Source: Cotesia glomerata
Lineage: Eukaryota; Arthropoda; Insecta; Hymenoptera; Braconidae
Direction: 5' to 3'
DNA length: 64,000 nt
Assembly: GCF_020080835.1 (NCBI RefSeq)
Contig: NC_058160.1
Location: forward strand, 4,529,515 to 4,593,514
Of the stretch, positions 26,645 through 38,220 are shown one piece after another. The position numbers and the translations under genes are program-made. Numbering within the stretch: the first letter of the stretch is position 1; every line of letters begins with the position of its first letter. The notes beneath the pieces were generated by a model. That model was not told the DNA's origin. It did not search any database and worked only from the letters and a program-made list of their open reading frames with translations.

Positions 26645-26941
26645 TTAGCGTGCTTCATCTACAAACTTCTAAAATCAGGTCAACCAAAGTTCCTTAGAAG
26701 TCTCTTCGTTGAAGAATCCACAGATATTAGAAGATCGGAAAGAATTGCTGCTAAATAAATCAATGTGTCTTTTAAAATGCCAAACTTCTCAACTACTACT
26801 TTTGAACATTCCTTCGTAGTTTCTGCGATCCGAATTTGGAGGGAATTACCATTTGAAGTCACGAATTCACTTAGCTTAAATTCTTTTAAAACTAGTACTT
26901 TTGAATTCTTCATGAAACGTGAACGAGATAATGAATCTTAA
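26645..26941 (+). pseudogene. Non-LTR retrotransposon (LINE) ORF2 C-terminus, decayed
   Basis: In one plus-strand frame the sequence reads through a typical LINE reverse-transcriptase C-terminal tail: 'IRRSERIAAK', then 'SFVVSAIRIWRELP', then 'NSLSLNSFKTSTFEFFMKRE' before a TAA at 26939-26941. The serine-rich stretch plus R-x-W-x-x-LP and the following S-L-x-x-F-K are characteristic of Jockey/CR1-like and related LINE polyproteins (family knowledge). One in-frame stop (TAA at 26756-26758) interrupts it. The 5' side is truncated against the foldback copy 2 that ends at 26525. Inactive 5'-truncated copy. The 77-codon minus-strand frame over the same bases is a shadow. Confidence 0.82.
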
Positions 26942-27341
26942 TTTCAAACTTTTAAAGAAGACAATGAATCCTAATTTTCAAACCTTTGATATTCATTTAC
27001 ACATTTCTGTTACATTAGTTTATCGTTCTAGATCATCTCAGATTATCATCTTCTATAATTTGTATAATTTGTGCCACTGAGTTTAATTAACTCTTAAATT
27101 TTTAATGCTCAATTTTTATACTCAAATTTATTTTTTTTCTTGTATTTGTCATAATTGTATTCCAAAGTAAAGTAAAGAAAAACGATCAATTCTTAATATC
27201 TAATATTTTCGAAATTTTATATTTTCATTAGTCATACGTGTACTTTTATTGTAATTCTTTTTGTATACTTTTGCCATCTTGCTATACTGCCTTGGCATTG
27301 AAATTAAATAATAAATAAATAAATAAATAAATAAATAATAA
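26942..27341 (+). mobile_element. LINE 3' UTR ending in an (AAAT)n tail
   Basis: It directly follows the LINE stop codon. It ends with CTGCCTTGGCATTGAAATTA followed by a run of AATA units to 27341, the microsatellite-type tail typical of several LINE clades. The orientation agrees with the coding fragment. Confidence 0.75.
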
Positions 27342-27883
27342 CCTTTGCAAACTGACAACTTCAGTCTTTAAAGTATTTTAAGAAGTTAACAAATCATAAA
27401 ATACATTTAATAAAAACAATGTGAGATAAAAAAAATAATAATTACAAATTTTTAGTTTTTTCCGTATAAAATTCTTAGATGGTAAATTTTTTATGCTTAC
27501 CTTTTTTTTTTTATTTTTTAGATTTGTGAGTAAATGTCATTAATTCGAACTGAAAATTGAAACAATAAAATTTTTAATAGAATATTTTCTTGAATAATTT
27601 TTTTTTTCAGGGTATGATTTTCTAATTACTTTTTTTTGAAGTAAACTTTTCTACTAAAAATAATCTTTAAACTCAAAGTAGTTGAGTACTTGTGATAAAA
27701 ATATGGATCATAATAAAAGTTAAGTTAATCAAAAGAAAGAAACAAGATAAAAAAAAGAAAGTCCTTTGATAGCATCGAAAAGCGATATTTGATCTCAGAA
27801 TAATTTTTATTCCTGATGGAAAAAAAGCAGTAGGAGTATAAAAGTCCGATAATGATGGGTACAAGAAACATGACGAGGAATGT

Positions 27884-28585
27884 ATTCACAGATTCGGTAG
27901 AATCTGGCGCCAAGTTCCGTTCAAATCCGTTGTCAACGGAGCGCCAGACTACCGACTGTGTTTACTGTAAGCAGAACGGTATTTTGAGGTTGCAAAATTT
28001 TATTTAATTCTACGGTACTTTTTTTTCCTAAATTGTATATTATAACAGTAATTCATACTTTATTTTACTGTTATTAATTAATTATATTCACTTATAACAA
28101 TTAATCTACTTAAAATTACTAAATTTAATCAGCACAAACTATAGCAACGCAAAAATTTCGATCCTGACTTTTTTTCGATGGGCAAAGTGATCTGTCACAG
28201 ACTAAATAATTCGAGTGTGCATAGTAATCCTTCATTAGATGGGAAACTACAGTTAAAAAAAGATACCATTATCCTGTAATTGCGTCATTGTGTATTTCAA
28301 TTTTTTTAAAGTCTAGTAAATAAATTTTACGAATTTCATTAAAAGTAAAATATTTTGCAACCGCGCACACTAAATACGTTACAAAATTTTTTTTTAATTT
28401 TTAAATTTACAACAAAATTTTTTTTAATTTCCGAAAATCATAAACAATTATATCGGTTACTTGGATTTTTTTATTTTTTTATTTTATATCTTTTTGTAAA
28501 GAAAAAAACAAATTTTTTTTTCTTAATAGTCTTATGAACGTGGGCTTGGCGCAATTTTTTACAGTGAAACTGTTTTTGTTCAGAT
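27884..28585 (-). mobile_element. Foldback element with tail, copy 3 (internally deleted)
   Basis: It begins ATTCACAGATTCGGTAG and retains the GGCGCCAAG/GGCGCTCC hairpin region and the tail. It then jumps at about 28258-28285 to the distal palindrome arm, ending CAGTGAAACTGTTTTTGTTCAGAT. One palindrome arm is missing, so it can no longer fold back fully. Confidence 0.85.
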
Positions 28586-29628
28586 TATTAACAGGAAAAA
28601 GAAGCTCCAACTGCGACGCCGTCTTATGAAAATAAGGGGACGGTCATAGAGTGAGAGTCTCGAAAATTTGCTGTCTACATACAAAGTAGATACGTGCGTT
28701 AAGCTCGGAAGAATGATATGATAAAACAAGACACAAGGGTAGCGATGGGGCAGGATCGAGAGGCAGCTACTAGCTAACGCGTGATGACGTGACCTTCTAT
28801 ATTTCATATAGCTCGAAGTATAAAAAAAACGTTGAAGTAAAATGTCACATCCATCAGCACACACTCTCACTGTCCTCATATTTCCATTACTGATTTACAC
28901 TGATGGCATTGCTGATAAAAGTTTAACACCTGGTTTACCGAATTTTTCGTTCGTAAAATATCCGCAATCCATCTGTGATCAAATGATACGAAGATCCCAA
29001 GAGAGAGATGAAATTCTGGGGTGAAAACATTTTACATGCGTAGGTTGATATGTACGCGAATTTAAAATAAAATTACTGAATGTTATTTATATTTATATTT
29101 TATACCGATGGGAGATCAAAACTTTTTTTATGTAATTTGTACCTTCGATCATTTTTACAATCGGTAAATGTTTGCAGAACGCAAAAGCTTCGAGCGTTAC
29201 AATTGTGAATAACAGAAAGTGCGTGAGTGGAAATTTGATCATATCAATTTATTTTGGACTAGTTATTTTCTTATTTTATATTTTTGGGGGAAATTTCTTG
29301 AAAATCGGGTCTGAGTTTGCTTCCAGCAGACACACTTTGTATAATACAATCATTTGTTTGGTGTAAGGAAACACTGATTTACATTTAAATCTGGGAGATG
29401 GACCGGATGATTCTATTCTCAAAGGGTAGAGGTAAAAAGTTAAAAGGTTTCGGAAATCTGAAAGTTCACGCCTCAAATATGAATTTGTTATTCAATTATT
29501 TGAGAACTGAAAAATAATATTGTTAATAAGCCGTCAATTGGATTTAAGTGATTAAAATGAATTTTAAAGTTGAATAGACTGTTAAAGTAGTTGAGTCATG
29601 CGAGCAAAATTTTAAGAAACTTTCTAAA
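28586..29628. other. No confident gene; one small frame with good context
   Basis: Less A+T-rich at 28590-29030. A 60-codon plus-strand frame starts at 28842 with AAAATG context and a hydrophobic N-terminal stretch (TVLIFPLLIYT). A TATAAAAAAA word lies about 25 bases upstream. I do not recognise it, and such frames arise by chance, so I do not call it a gene. Confidence 0.4.
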
Positions 29629-29885
29629 TCTATACTAATAAATGGAGAGCTGGTTTTTTGTCCGATTATACTGCGAAAACTACTGAACCGATCGGAATAA
29701 TACTTATCCCATAAGATGCAGCGTGTTTCAGAGAAGGTTTTAGTATATGATATGGTGGTGATTACTTATCCGGAACCTATATTTTTTTGACTTAGAAATA
29801 ATGAATTTTTATTGTAACTAAATTTATTCTATTCGATTGTCATTTGTTTAAAATAAATTTTTTAATTCTATTGGTTATGTTTATA

Positions 29886-30333
29886 CAGAGTGTCCCAGAA
29901 GTAACGGACGCCATTGTAGCATCTGAAAAACAAAATAATTCTGAGACGAAAAGTCCTTAGCCATTTTTTAATCAGACGCATAGATAATTAATTATTAATT
30001 AAAATAACGTCCTTTTATGCGTTAGAGAGAGAGAGCACTAGTGTCAAGTCAAGTGCGTTCCAACGAAGACGCTTGCACGTGTGAATGTGTAAGTAAATAT
30101 GTGTGACTACGTTAGCTATAGAAACTAGTTAGTTATACAGTTAGTTGTGTCTTTGTTTGGCACATACTTTACTGGACACTGGCGCTCTCTCTCTAACAAA
30201 TAAAGAGGCGTTATTTTTAATTAATAATTAATTATCTATGCGGTTAATTGAAAAATGGCTAAGAACTTTTCGTCTCAGAATTATTTTTTTCATCAGATGC
30301 TATAATGGCGTCCGTGACTTTTTGGACACTCTG
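29886..30333. mobile_element. Mariner-type MITE, long TIRs, TA target duplication
   Basis: Termini CAGAGTGTCCCAGAAGT and ACTTTTTGGACACTCTG are inverted, and the TIRs extend over about 130 bp (to the TTAATTAATAATTAATTATC blocks). TA is duplicated on both sides (29884-29885 and 30334-30335), confirmed against uninterrupted Helitron copies. The middle (about 30020-30200) holds GAGAGAGAG blocks in inverted orientation. 448 bp, no transposase. Confidence 0.93.
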
Positions 30334-30383
30334 TATACTAGGCAGATTTCTTCACTTATGATACCTGCAATTTCTTTAATTGA

Positions 30384-31015
30384 GGGCCAGTTTTTCAATC
30401 CAGGATAAAATTTTATCCAAGATAAAAGTACTGCCAATATAATAAAAAAATAAATAATTTAGCGACGTGATATTGATCTCAGTTAGTTCTCCATGAATTT
30501 GGTCATTTATTTAAATAAAAAATAAATATATCATAAAAATAATTATAACCCTCTTATTGTGTCATTTAAATTATTTTAAATTAATTAACACAATTACAAA
30601 TTAATAATAGATATGTCAAACCCAAGATATGAGCTCAAAGAGCTCAAAAATATAGAACAGCGACCATTTTGAGCTCAAAATAACACATAATTTGTAATTT
30701 GAAGCTCGAAGAGCTCGATAACGTTACAAGTGCAATTTCAAGCGCTTAGATATAGAATTAGTGGGAAGTTGCAGGGATCATCCGTTTTCCTAATTTTTTG
30801 TTTTATTTATTGACAATCAGCACGTTGTCACAGTTGGAAATTAATATTTCTGTGACATGCGACTAATGTTTATTTATTTTAATTAAAAATAAGTGGCTGA
30901 ATTCAGGGAGAACTACTCGTACGCAATTCACTGTGCTGAATTATTTATTTTTATTATTAGATTGGCAGTACTTTTATCCCGGATAAAATTTTATCTCGGA
31001 TTGAAAAACTGGCCC
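30384..31015. mobile_element. MITE with GGGCCAG ends and a 3-bp TGA duplication
   Basis: Termini GGGCCAGTTTTTCAATCC and GGATTGAAAAACTGGCCC are inverted and continue with GGATAAAATTTTATC and a shared GGCAGTACTTTTATC block. The flanking repeat is TGA (30381-30383 and 31016-31018), and uninterrupted Helitron copies read AACTGAAACTTTC. GG(G)C ends with a 3-bp duplication fit the PIF/Harbinger type (inference). It contains a fragment of the microsatellite-bearing element. Confidence 0.88.
30617..30800 (-). mobile_element. Fragment of the microsatellite-bearing element
   Basis: GAGCTCAAAGAGCTCAAA, GCTCGAAGAGCTCGATAA, TAGAATTAGTGGGAAGTTGC and CCGTTTTCCTAATTTTTTG match the 5' end of the family read in reverse (compare 21462-21606). 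The rest of the element, including the dinucleotide tract, is absent. Confidence 0.8.
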
Positions 31016-31291
31016 TGAAACTTTCAATGCTCATTACAAATTTTTTTTTTTTCATGTCAATTATTATTAATTTTTGTAAGAAATACACGGGAATGTTATA
31101 ATGATTGCACATTGAAAGTTACAATTAATATTAGCTAGAATAATTACATGGATAAAAGGTGCATGCCAATTCGATAGAATTGGGAATCTGTGCAAGTCAA
31201 AACAATACTCTAATCAAATTTCAAGTCTAGATCTAAAAATGCAATTCTATAAAGCGATCAGTGGAGCGGGCGAGTAACAGCTAGTAATAAA

Positions 31292-32540
31292 TCTATACTA
31301 ATAAATGAAGAGCCGGTTTTTTCGTCCGGTTATACTGCGAAAACTACTGAACCAATCGGAATAATACTTATACCATAAGATGCAGCGTGTTTCGGAGAAG
31401 GTTTTAGTATATGATAAGTTGGTGATTACTTATCCGAAACCTATATTTTTTTGACTTAGAAATAATGAATTTTTATTGTAACTAAATTTATTCTATTCGA
31501 TTGTCATTTGTTTAAATAAATTTTTTAATTCTATTGGTTATGTTTACATACACGGAAAGAACAATAACCAACTGCACATACTCGTATAGTATACTCCGTG
31601 ATATCTATACCGAAAAAAAATTTCAGACTATAGTCAATATCCTTCAAAGTATACTAAACTATTTTTGGACTGTACTCAGTGAAGTCTCTGATTTAATCGA
31701 TTAATTTTTCTGGTTATATCGCGTAAAATTTCACGGGATATAATCTGAAAAATTATTTCATGTAAATTAAATTATACTTGGTTGAAATTTGGATTATGCC
31801 CACGGTGACTCCGCCAATTTTTTTTCTAGCGCCTGCGTACTTAGTATTGTCATATCTATTATGTATTTTAAATATTAGGTTAGTCAAATATTGTTTTAAA
31901 TAATTATTACATACATTAAATACATTTAAGGAGCATTAAAGCACAATTTTTCCGATAATTTGGGGTTAAAAAATTTTTTTTTCTTTTCTTAGACTCTTCG
32001 AACTTAAAAATGTTAGGCTAAGAAAAACATATTTTTACATATCAAAATATATAAATAGTCACACACTCATATAATTCACTGATTATATTTTAATTAATGT
32101 CCAATATGCTGATTGACTATAACTCAAAAATTATAAACAGCACTTTACGCGCAGGCGCTAGAAAAAAAAATGGCGGAGTCACCGTGGGCATAATCCAAAT
32201 TTCAACCGAGTATAATTTAATTTCCACAAAATAATTTTTCAGATTATATCCCATGAAATTTTACGCGATATAACCAGAAAAATTAATCGATTAAATCGAA
32301 GACTTCACTAAGTACAGTCCAAAAATTTAGTATACTTTGAAGGATATTGACTATAGTCTGAAATTTTTTTTCACTATAGATATCACGGAGTATACTATAC
32401 GAGTATGTGCAGTTGGTTATTGTTCTTTCCGTGTACCAGGCAGATTTCTTCACTTATGAGACCTGCAATTTTTTTAACTGAAACTTTCAATGCTCATTAC
32501 AGTTTTTTTTTTTTCATGTCAATTGTTATTAATTTTTGTA
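31292..32540 (+). mobile_element. Non-autonomous Helitron, copy D (3' truncated)
   Basis: The 5' end TCTATACTAATAAATGAAG lies 7 bases after the 3' end of copy C, in the same orientation. The family sequence stops at about TTATTAATTTTTGTA (32540), so the hairpin and CTAG are missing. A long-TIR element is nested at 31551-32433. Confidence 0.9.
31551..32433. mobile_element. Long-TIR MITE CACGGAAAGAAC, TA target duplication
   Basis: The inverted arms are about 285 bp each (31551-31833 and 32150-32433), unusually long. They begin CACGGAAAGAACAATAACC and include TCGTATAGTATACTCCGTGA, TATCCTTCAAAGTATACT and GGCGGAGTCACCGTGGGCAT. TA is duplicated at the flanks, as the uninterrupted Helitron sequence shows. 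The central roughly 315 bp is A+T-rich and non-coding. Confidence 0.93.
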
Positions 32541-34640
32541 GTTTATAATATAAGTAATGAAATGCATAATGCACATGCTGTTAAAATTTGGAGAAGATTT
32601 ACGACGTCTAACCGAAGATAATTTCAATTGAAAATGATATTTTTACACAGGCGGTATGGGAAAAGAGAGTGAAAACCGCGAAGTTTTATTATTTTTGTAT
32701 TGAAAAAATTTTAAGAATTTCACGAAAAATTGATATTACTTAGATTAATACATATTTAATTACCCTAAAAAATTCTGGAATTCCCTACCACATAGTTTTT
32801 GAGAAATCATTGATAAACTAGTAAAGTAAACAAATAAAGTCATACGTGGAAGTAAGTGAGCAATAGTCCGTAAGAGAGGCGACACTAGCGAATGAAAAAG
32901 ACAGCAGTAGCATAAACTATAGGTTGGGAAAGAACTACCTTAAATGAAACTTCTCGAAAACTGATAAAAACTCTGACATAAAACTGTCACATAGTTTGTA
33001 GCTTGATGTAATAAATAAATAAATGAATAATAATAATAATAATTGATTTATAATAAACTATCGAGATATTTCTTTAAAGTTTGAAAACAAAAGTCATTTT
33101 GAGGCGTGCAATAAATTTTAATATATTTTAGTAGCATTTTTCTCATAAAAAAATCAAATAATAACAATATAGAAGAAAGTTTTAAAAATGATAATACCTG
33201 TCTTAATATTCAGGTATAAATAAATAAATAACTGTTGTACAAAATTGATGAAAAACGATTCATGCATAACGATTCAAAGTAATGAACCAATTTTTCAATG
33301 AACTTTTGCACCTATCTATTTCATCGACCCAAGGATATTGATTAATAAATTATGAATTCAGCTTTGTTGAGTATCAGAAGAGAATGGAGCAAATTCATGA
33401 ATAATAGACCACAATTTAAAAAAAAAATTCCTGACAAAATAAGCAAGTTTTTTACAAAATTTTCAACGCAGTAATTATGAAGAAATAATACCTCTATTCT
33501 CAAAATTAATTAACTGTTAAGAAGAGCATTTAATCCTAACACTTCGCTACCTCGCTAATGATAAAAAATTTAAATATTTGCAGAGTTCATAACAAAGTAA
33601 AAGATATGAATATGGAATTCTTTTGGAATAATGAACGACTAAAAGTGACCAGATAACACATCGCACGGCGTATTAATATATCCTACAACAAATTTCAAAT
33701 ATTTAACATTCACTAGCGGAGTTTAAACATAACACGAAATTTTTCACTGCATAATGAATGAATAATTTGATATTTAAATAAAAGAATGTTAGACAGTTAT
33801 TTTATTCAGAAGATAGGAGTGTTGTAGCTCGGAGTTATAAGAAAGAAACTTCAAATAAAAAAAAGATAAAGTTATCAAGTTTCTTTCGTTAGAATCGTGA
33901 TACGGAACAGGAACAGAGATACAAATAAAAGAAATGAGAATAACTTTGAGCATAAAAAGCAACGAATGTCTACAATCTCTATTTTTCATTTTATCCTCTG
34001 CTCTCACATTGATGTATTTAACTTTCAAAGTGTAACAACACCTCTTTTATGCGATACGAAACTCTCACCTACTGACATTCATATTTCAAATGCTTTCAAT
34101 CATTCATTTTGTTGCTTTTCAATATTTCAAAAGTTATGCTGATACATTGTTTGATGATCAGTGAACACAAATTTTCAATCGAGTCCTCGACCACATTACA
34201 AATGTCATGCACTTTACTTGTAAATATTTTATGATGCACACTGAGAAAAAAAAGTACTACTCTTGAAAAAATTTTCCTGTCACAAGAATATATATTTTTG
34301 ATAGTTTGAAAGAATATATTTTCTTGTCTCAAGAATTGATCGAATTAATCGAATTATTAGTAGATTTCATAAAAATCTAACTATTGCAGCCGTCCTCATG
34401 GCGCAACTTTTGAAAAATTTAGCTATTTCTGACTCAGTTTGTCGAGCCGAGTCAGAAAATGTAGTTCGTTCAGCACGATAGCGTTTTCAATTTACAACCG
34501 ATTCTTCTCAAACTTAACATGCTTTATCTATCCATAAAGACCAAGGTTAAGTTCAAAGATGAGCTTAATCGGGCGAGTAATTTAAAAATGACAGGATTTT
34601 GAAATTTTATATACGTGACTGAATAAAGTAGTCAGTACTT
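32541..34640. other. No gene seen
   Basis: A+T-rich. A short (AAT)n lies at about 33028-33043, preceded by an AATAAATAAATAAATG run that could be a relic LINE tail. The frames at 33789-34332 overlap each other on opposite strands and have no recognisable domain. Confidence 0.5.
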
Positions 34641-35627
34641 GTCTCGGATAGCTTAACTGGTAGAGCCCTTGGCGCGTAACCGAGAGATCTGGGTTCGATT
34701 CCCAGTCTGGGCTGTCTGATTATTTTTTGCAATTACGGAAAAATTCCCACTGAGTAGGTCCCCCTTTCCCCTATCCGTTCTTTCCCAACTCCCTTAAAAT
34801 TTGCTTTGATATGGATTTTGAAAATCGTAAAAATTTATGTTTTTACCACTTCAACTTGGTGTCATTACTGAACTAGACAAGTTATTGGAATCCGATAAGT
34901 TGTATTGTAAAGCTCTTTTATTAAGCTTTAATATACACACCTCAGAAGTGGTAATTGCCTTAATATTACTCCTTTTAGAGTTCGTTTAATGAAACAGTTT
35001 TACTATTGCAGCCGTTTTAGAATTATTGGCTGTATCATAGCATAAACATGATGTAGATTCAATAATCACGATATTGATCAGTCTTTCGTGTAATGTGTTC
35101 GGGTAGGTTGTCAGTAAATATGTCACAAATTAGTTCTAAATATTGTTTTCTTCAATTAAAATTTCATCCAGTTTCAAAATTCTGATGAACTTGGAAATTG
35201 TTGTTCCTAAGCAGTTACTTAAAATTTGGACATTGATAATTAAAATCTCATAATCTTCAAAATCATTTGACAAATATTTGAGAAACTATTTCATTACAAG
35301 ATAAGTTTTTCAACAAAATTAGTTCTGAGTAGGTTTAAATTGTTTTTAATCAATGAATTAAGTTATGCGTTATTAGTACCGATATTATTTTATTAAAAAT
35401 TAATTTTCTTTATTTCAGAAATCTACTTCCATTTCGGCTACCGAATGACTTTTTTTTTTGTTTAATTCAAGTGAACCTATTCGTTTGTTAATCTATCAAA
35501 ATTAATGCCAATATTTAATTATCATCATAGATATTGATATTCTTTTGTCAAAAAACCAAAATTTATTTTAAACGATTCTTGACCCAAGAAATTTTTTTCT
35601 GGACAAAAATTTTTTTTTTCTCAGGGC
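34229..35627. mobile_element. Possible TIR element CACTGAGAAAAAAAA with a SINE inside
   Basis: The left end CACTGAGAAAAAAAAGTA and TCTTGA/TCAAGA-rich subterminal sequence match the style of the elements at 61049 and 62334. A possible right end, TTTTTTTTTCTCAGGG, lies at about 35616-35630. The pairing over 1.4 kb is weak. Confidence 0.3.
34641..34713 (+). ncRNA. tRNA-derived SINE head (tRNA-like sequence)
   Basis: A tRNA-like cloverleaf: D-arm/A-box TAGCTTAACTGGTAGAGC, anticodon-stem CTTGG/CCGAG, and T-arm/B-box CTGGGTTCGATTCCCAG. The acceptor stem has a terminal mismatch and U33 is not T in the loop CGCGTAA, arguing against a functional tRNA. The downstream CTGTCTGATTATTTTTTGC resembles the sequence after the tRNA-like unit at 47757, so both are probably SINE copies. 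Confidence 0.7.
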
Positions 35628-36078
35628 ATAATGCCGAGGATATCAAATTTTCCTGATCATTTATCGTACCATTTAATTTGGAAAATCAATTTTTTGAAAC
35701 ACAAATAAACGCTTCAATTACGTGGATTGTAATTCAATTAATTTACTATAAAAATTAAAATTAAGAATAAAATTCATGAGAATTTTTATAAAAAGTTTGA
35801 TCTCTTTTACGATTTTTAGTATCTGTAATTTTTTATTCAAAATTTACACTTGAAATTTTTCAAGTATAATATTGAACTTTTTGAATTTTAATGTTTACCC
35901 TCTGCAAGTTTCAACTAAAACACTTTAACGGCGGAACAAACAGAGGTTGAACAAACGCACTATAGTATGAGTAGTTTTTATTTCTCAAGTTTAACTTGCA
36001 TGAGATGACAAATTAAGAATAACACAGAAGTGAAATGGACAAATACTAATATGAAATGTATGAATAATGTCAACTCAC
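34714..36078. other. No gene seen downstream of the S2 exon
   Basis: A+T-rich intronic sequence. I see no additional exon with acceptor and donor in the SK frame. Confidence 0.5.
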
Positions 36079-36174
36079 CTGGACTTCTAAGGCATGGTAA
36101 GCAAATATGAGGCCAAGCAGTATCACAGTAGACACAGTGATTAGGGTTTTGAGTGCAGTCGAGTAAAACGAGGC
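36079..36174 (-). CDS. SK: SK potassium channel, S2 exon (internal, 96 bp)
   Basis: This internal exon of a small-conductance Ca2+-activated K+ channel adds 32 codons in phase 0. The translation runs from ASFYSTALKTL through ITVSTVILLGLIFAYHALEVQ, which matches the S1-S2 linker and the S2 transmembrane helix of the SK (KCNN) family. On the minus strand it is bounded by TTTGTGTTTCAG|GCC and CCAG|GTGAGT, both strong splice sites. It joins in frame to the exon at 53778-54176, whose last codons are GVYTK. SK channels are tetrameric plasma-membrane channels gated by calmodulin-bound calcium that produce after-hyperpolarisation (family knowledge). A 106-codon frame over the same bases is out of frame with the channel and is not real. 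The following exon (S3 and beyond) is outside the window or not recognisable. Confidence 0.97.
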
Positions 36175-37579
36175 CTGAAACACAAACAGTTAATTTGTTT
36201 AAGTAATACTTCATTAACCAAATAACCTTAAGCTTGTAGTCACAAGTCATAATTAGATTAAATTGCTTTAGTTGGACTAAATTAACAACAAGGTACATTC
36301 TGTTGTTTTCACGTGCATATTTGATGAAGCAAAAATTTTATTATTTTTTTGGTGGTTTCACGATCTTATGAAAAATTTTCTGTAAAGTTAAAAATTTCAA
36401 GTTTCATCAAATGTTGGGAATTTTTTTAATAAGGACTAAATAAATTCTGTTGTTTTCATATAAATATTTGGTGAAAGAAAAATTTTATAAGTTTTTTGAT
36501 AGTTTCAAAAAAATGTTATTTTAATTTTCCACTGTAAAAAGTTTTATCAAATTTTGGGAATATTTTGTGAGCTAAATTGACAAATAATTAAATTTTTTTT
36601 TAGCACATTTGGAAAATAAATTTTTTTATGCTTTCCAGATCTGCTAAAAAATTTTTGGAATTTTTTTTTAAGACTAAATTAAAAACAAAGAAAATTCTGT
36701 TAATTTTTTTTCATATAAATATTTGATGAAGAAAATATTTCGTGCATTTTTTATGGTTTCAAAATTATTTATAAAATTTTCTATTAAAGTATGAATCGTT
36801 TAAAGTTTTATAAAATTTGGGAATTTTGTCTTCAAAGATAATTTGACTTAAATGCAATAGTCGGAGTATTTTAAAAACGATTTCAGCCGAAGTTGAAGGA
36901 AAAATGTGTTGAAAAGTGTCAGAGGACATTACATGTGACGTGTTACATGTAACATTGTCGGTGTCGAATTACGTGAGAATTGAAGATTGCCCTCTGGATA
37001 TCAATTTAAATATCAATAGGGAAACTGTCTGCAAGGCAGTTTGATACACAGATAAGTTAAAATGCAAGATTCCTCCAAGTGAGAGAGAGTTGCCAGGACA
37101 ACTAAAAGTTTATAACTGCGCATGTCAGATTCGACCAGCTGATACATTGGTCACGCCCTTTTTAAATTGACAATAACAAACTTATAACTTTTGTTTTTAT
37201 TCAGATCATTTTTCATACTTCCCATCACTCATTATCCCGAGGTTGAGGACCACACGCCTTACCGCTCATTACCGAATTTTCTTCCCAAGGTTCCATTTTT
37301 TATCGCTACAATTTGCCTTTCTAACAAAATTTATTTTTTTCTATTTTCATTATATATTATTATTATTTCTAATTAATTGTAATTTTAAAAATTTCTAAAT
37401 ACGCATTTTGTAATTTTTAAACGAGTAAAAACTATTTTTTCTATTTTTATTCAATAGTTCAATTCTATTTAATAATAAAAATTAAATTCTTCTCGGAGTG
37501 AATTTCACTCCGGATTTACTCTGAAATAACTCTGCATTCACTCCGAAAATTTTATACAGTGTAGTATAAAACTTGAATG

Positions 37580-37615
<36 letters not shown>

Positions 37616-38220
37616 GTTATTATTGCCTGTTACAGAATTTTCCTGTTGCTACCACATGATTTTTCCATGTTGTAGCACCTATTTTTTTCCGTGTTCTTAA
37701 ATTTTTATTGTTGATATAGAAACTGGGCCAAGGGTTGCTTTTCTAAGGGGTATACATCAATGTTGATAAAGTACCAGGATGCGCCTGTGCAATTCACCGT
37801 GACAAGAATAATTGGCTCACTGAATTATCCCGGAAAATACTTACAAAAATTAACCTCATGTTTCACAAATTTTTATTAGTTATTTAACCTGTTGATAGGA
37901 TAAGAAAATTGAGAATTAAAAAAAATATATAAAAGGAGATTGGTTTTCGAAAATTGAGTTTTCAATAGATGTGGATGTTCGAGAGTCCTTTGAATAGACA
38001 GAAGCTATTATAACCACTTTGAGAGTCACATTCGCGTGTATACATGTATTTATATTCGAACGTTCTACATTTCTTGAGGGAAAACAGATTTCAAAAATTT
38101 AAAAAGGCTTGACTAAATATTGATTTTTATTTCATTGAATTTTAACAAGTGCAACTGAATTCTTATTTTTTACAAAAATAATCGATGATAATTAATTATT
38201 TTTTCTAAATTATTAATATA
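36175..38220. other. Intronic, no further gene seen
   Basis: A+T-rich. Features of note are a (TTA)n run at about 37580-37625 and a cluster of ACTCCG/GAGTGAATT words (37495-37550, CGGAGTGAATTTCACTCCG) resembling the subterminal parts of small palindromic elements. Confidence 0.5.

Larger units (their letters stand above)
29629..31284 (+). mobile_element. Non-autonomous Helitron, copy C (two nested MITEs)
   Basis: 5' TCTATACTAATAAATGGAG, with the 3' hairpin region GCGATCAGTGGAGCGGGCG and GTAACAGCTAG. Flanked by A and T. Subtracting the nested elements at 29886-30333 and 30384-31015 with their target duplications leaves about 571 bp, equal to copy B. Confidence 0.95.

Noticed and set aside
34641..34713. 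Functional tRNA gene
   Set aside because: The A- and B-boxes are good, but the acceptor mismatch, anticodon loop without U33 and SINE-like 3' sequence (shared with 47757) fit a SINE head better.
35978..36298. 106-codon minus-strand frame over the S2 exon
   Set aside because: It reads through the splice sites in a different frame from the channel. The 32-codon phase-0 frame between the splice sites is the SK sequence.
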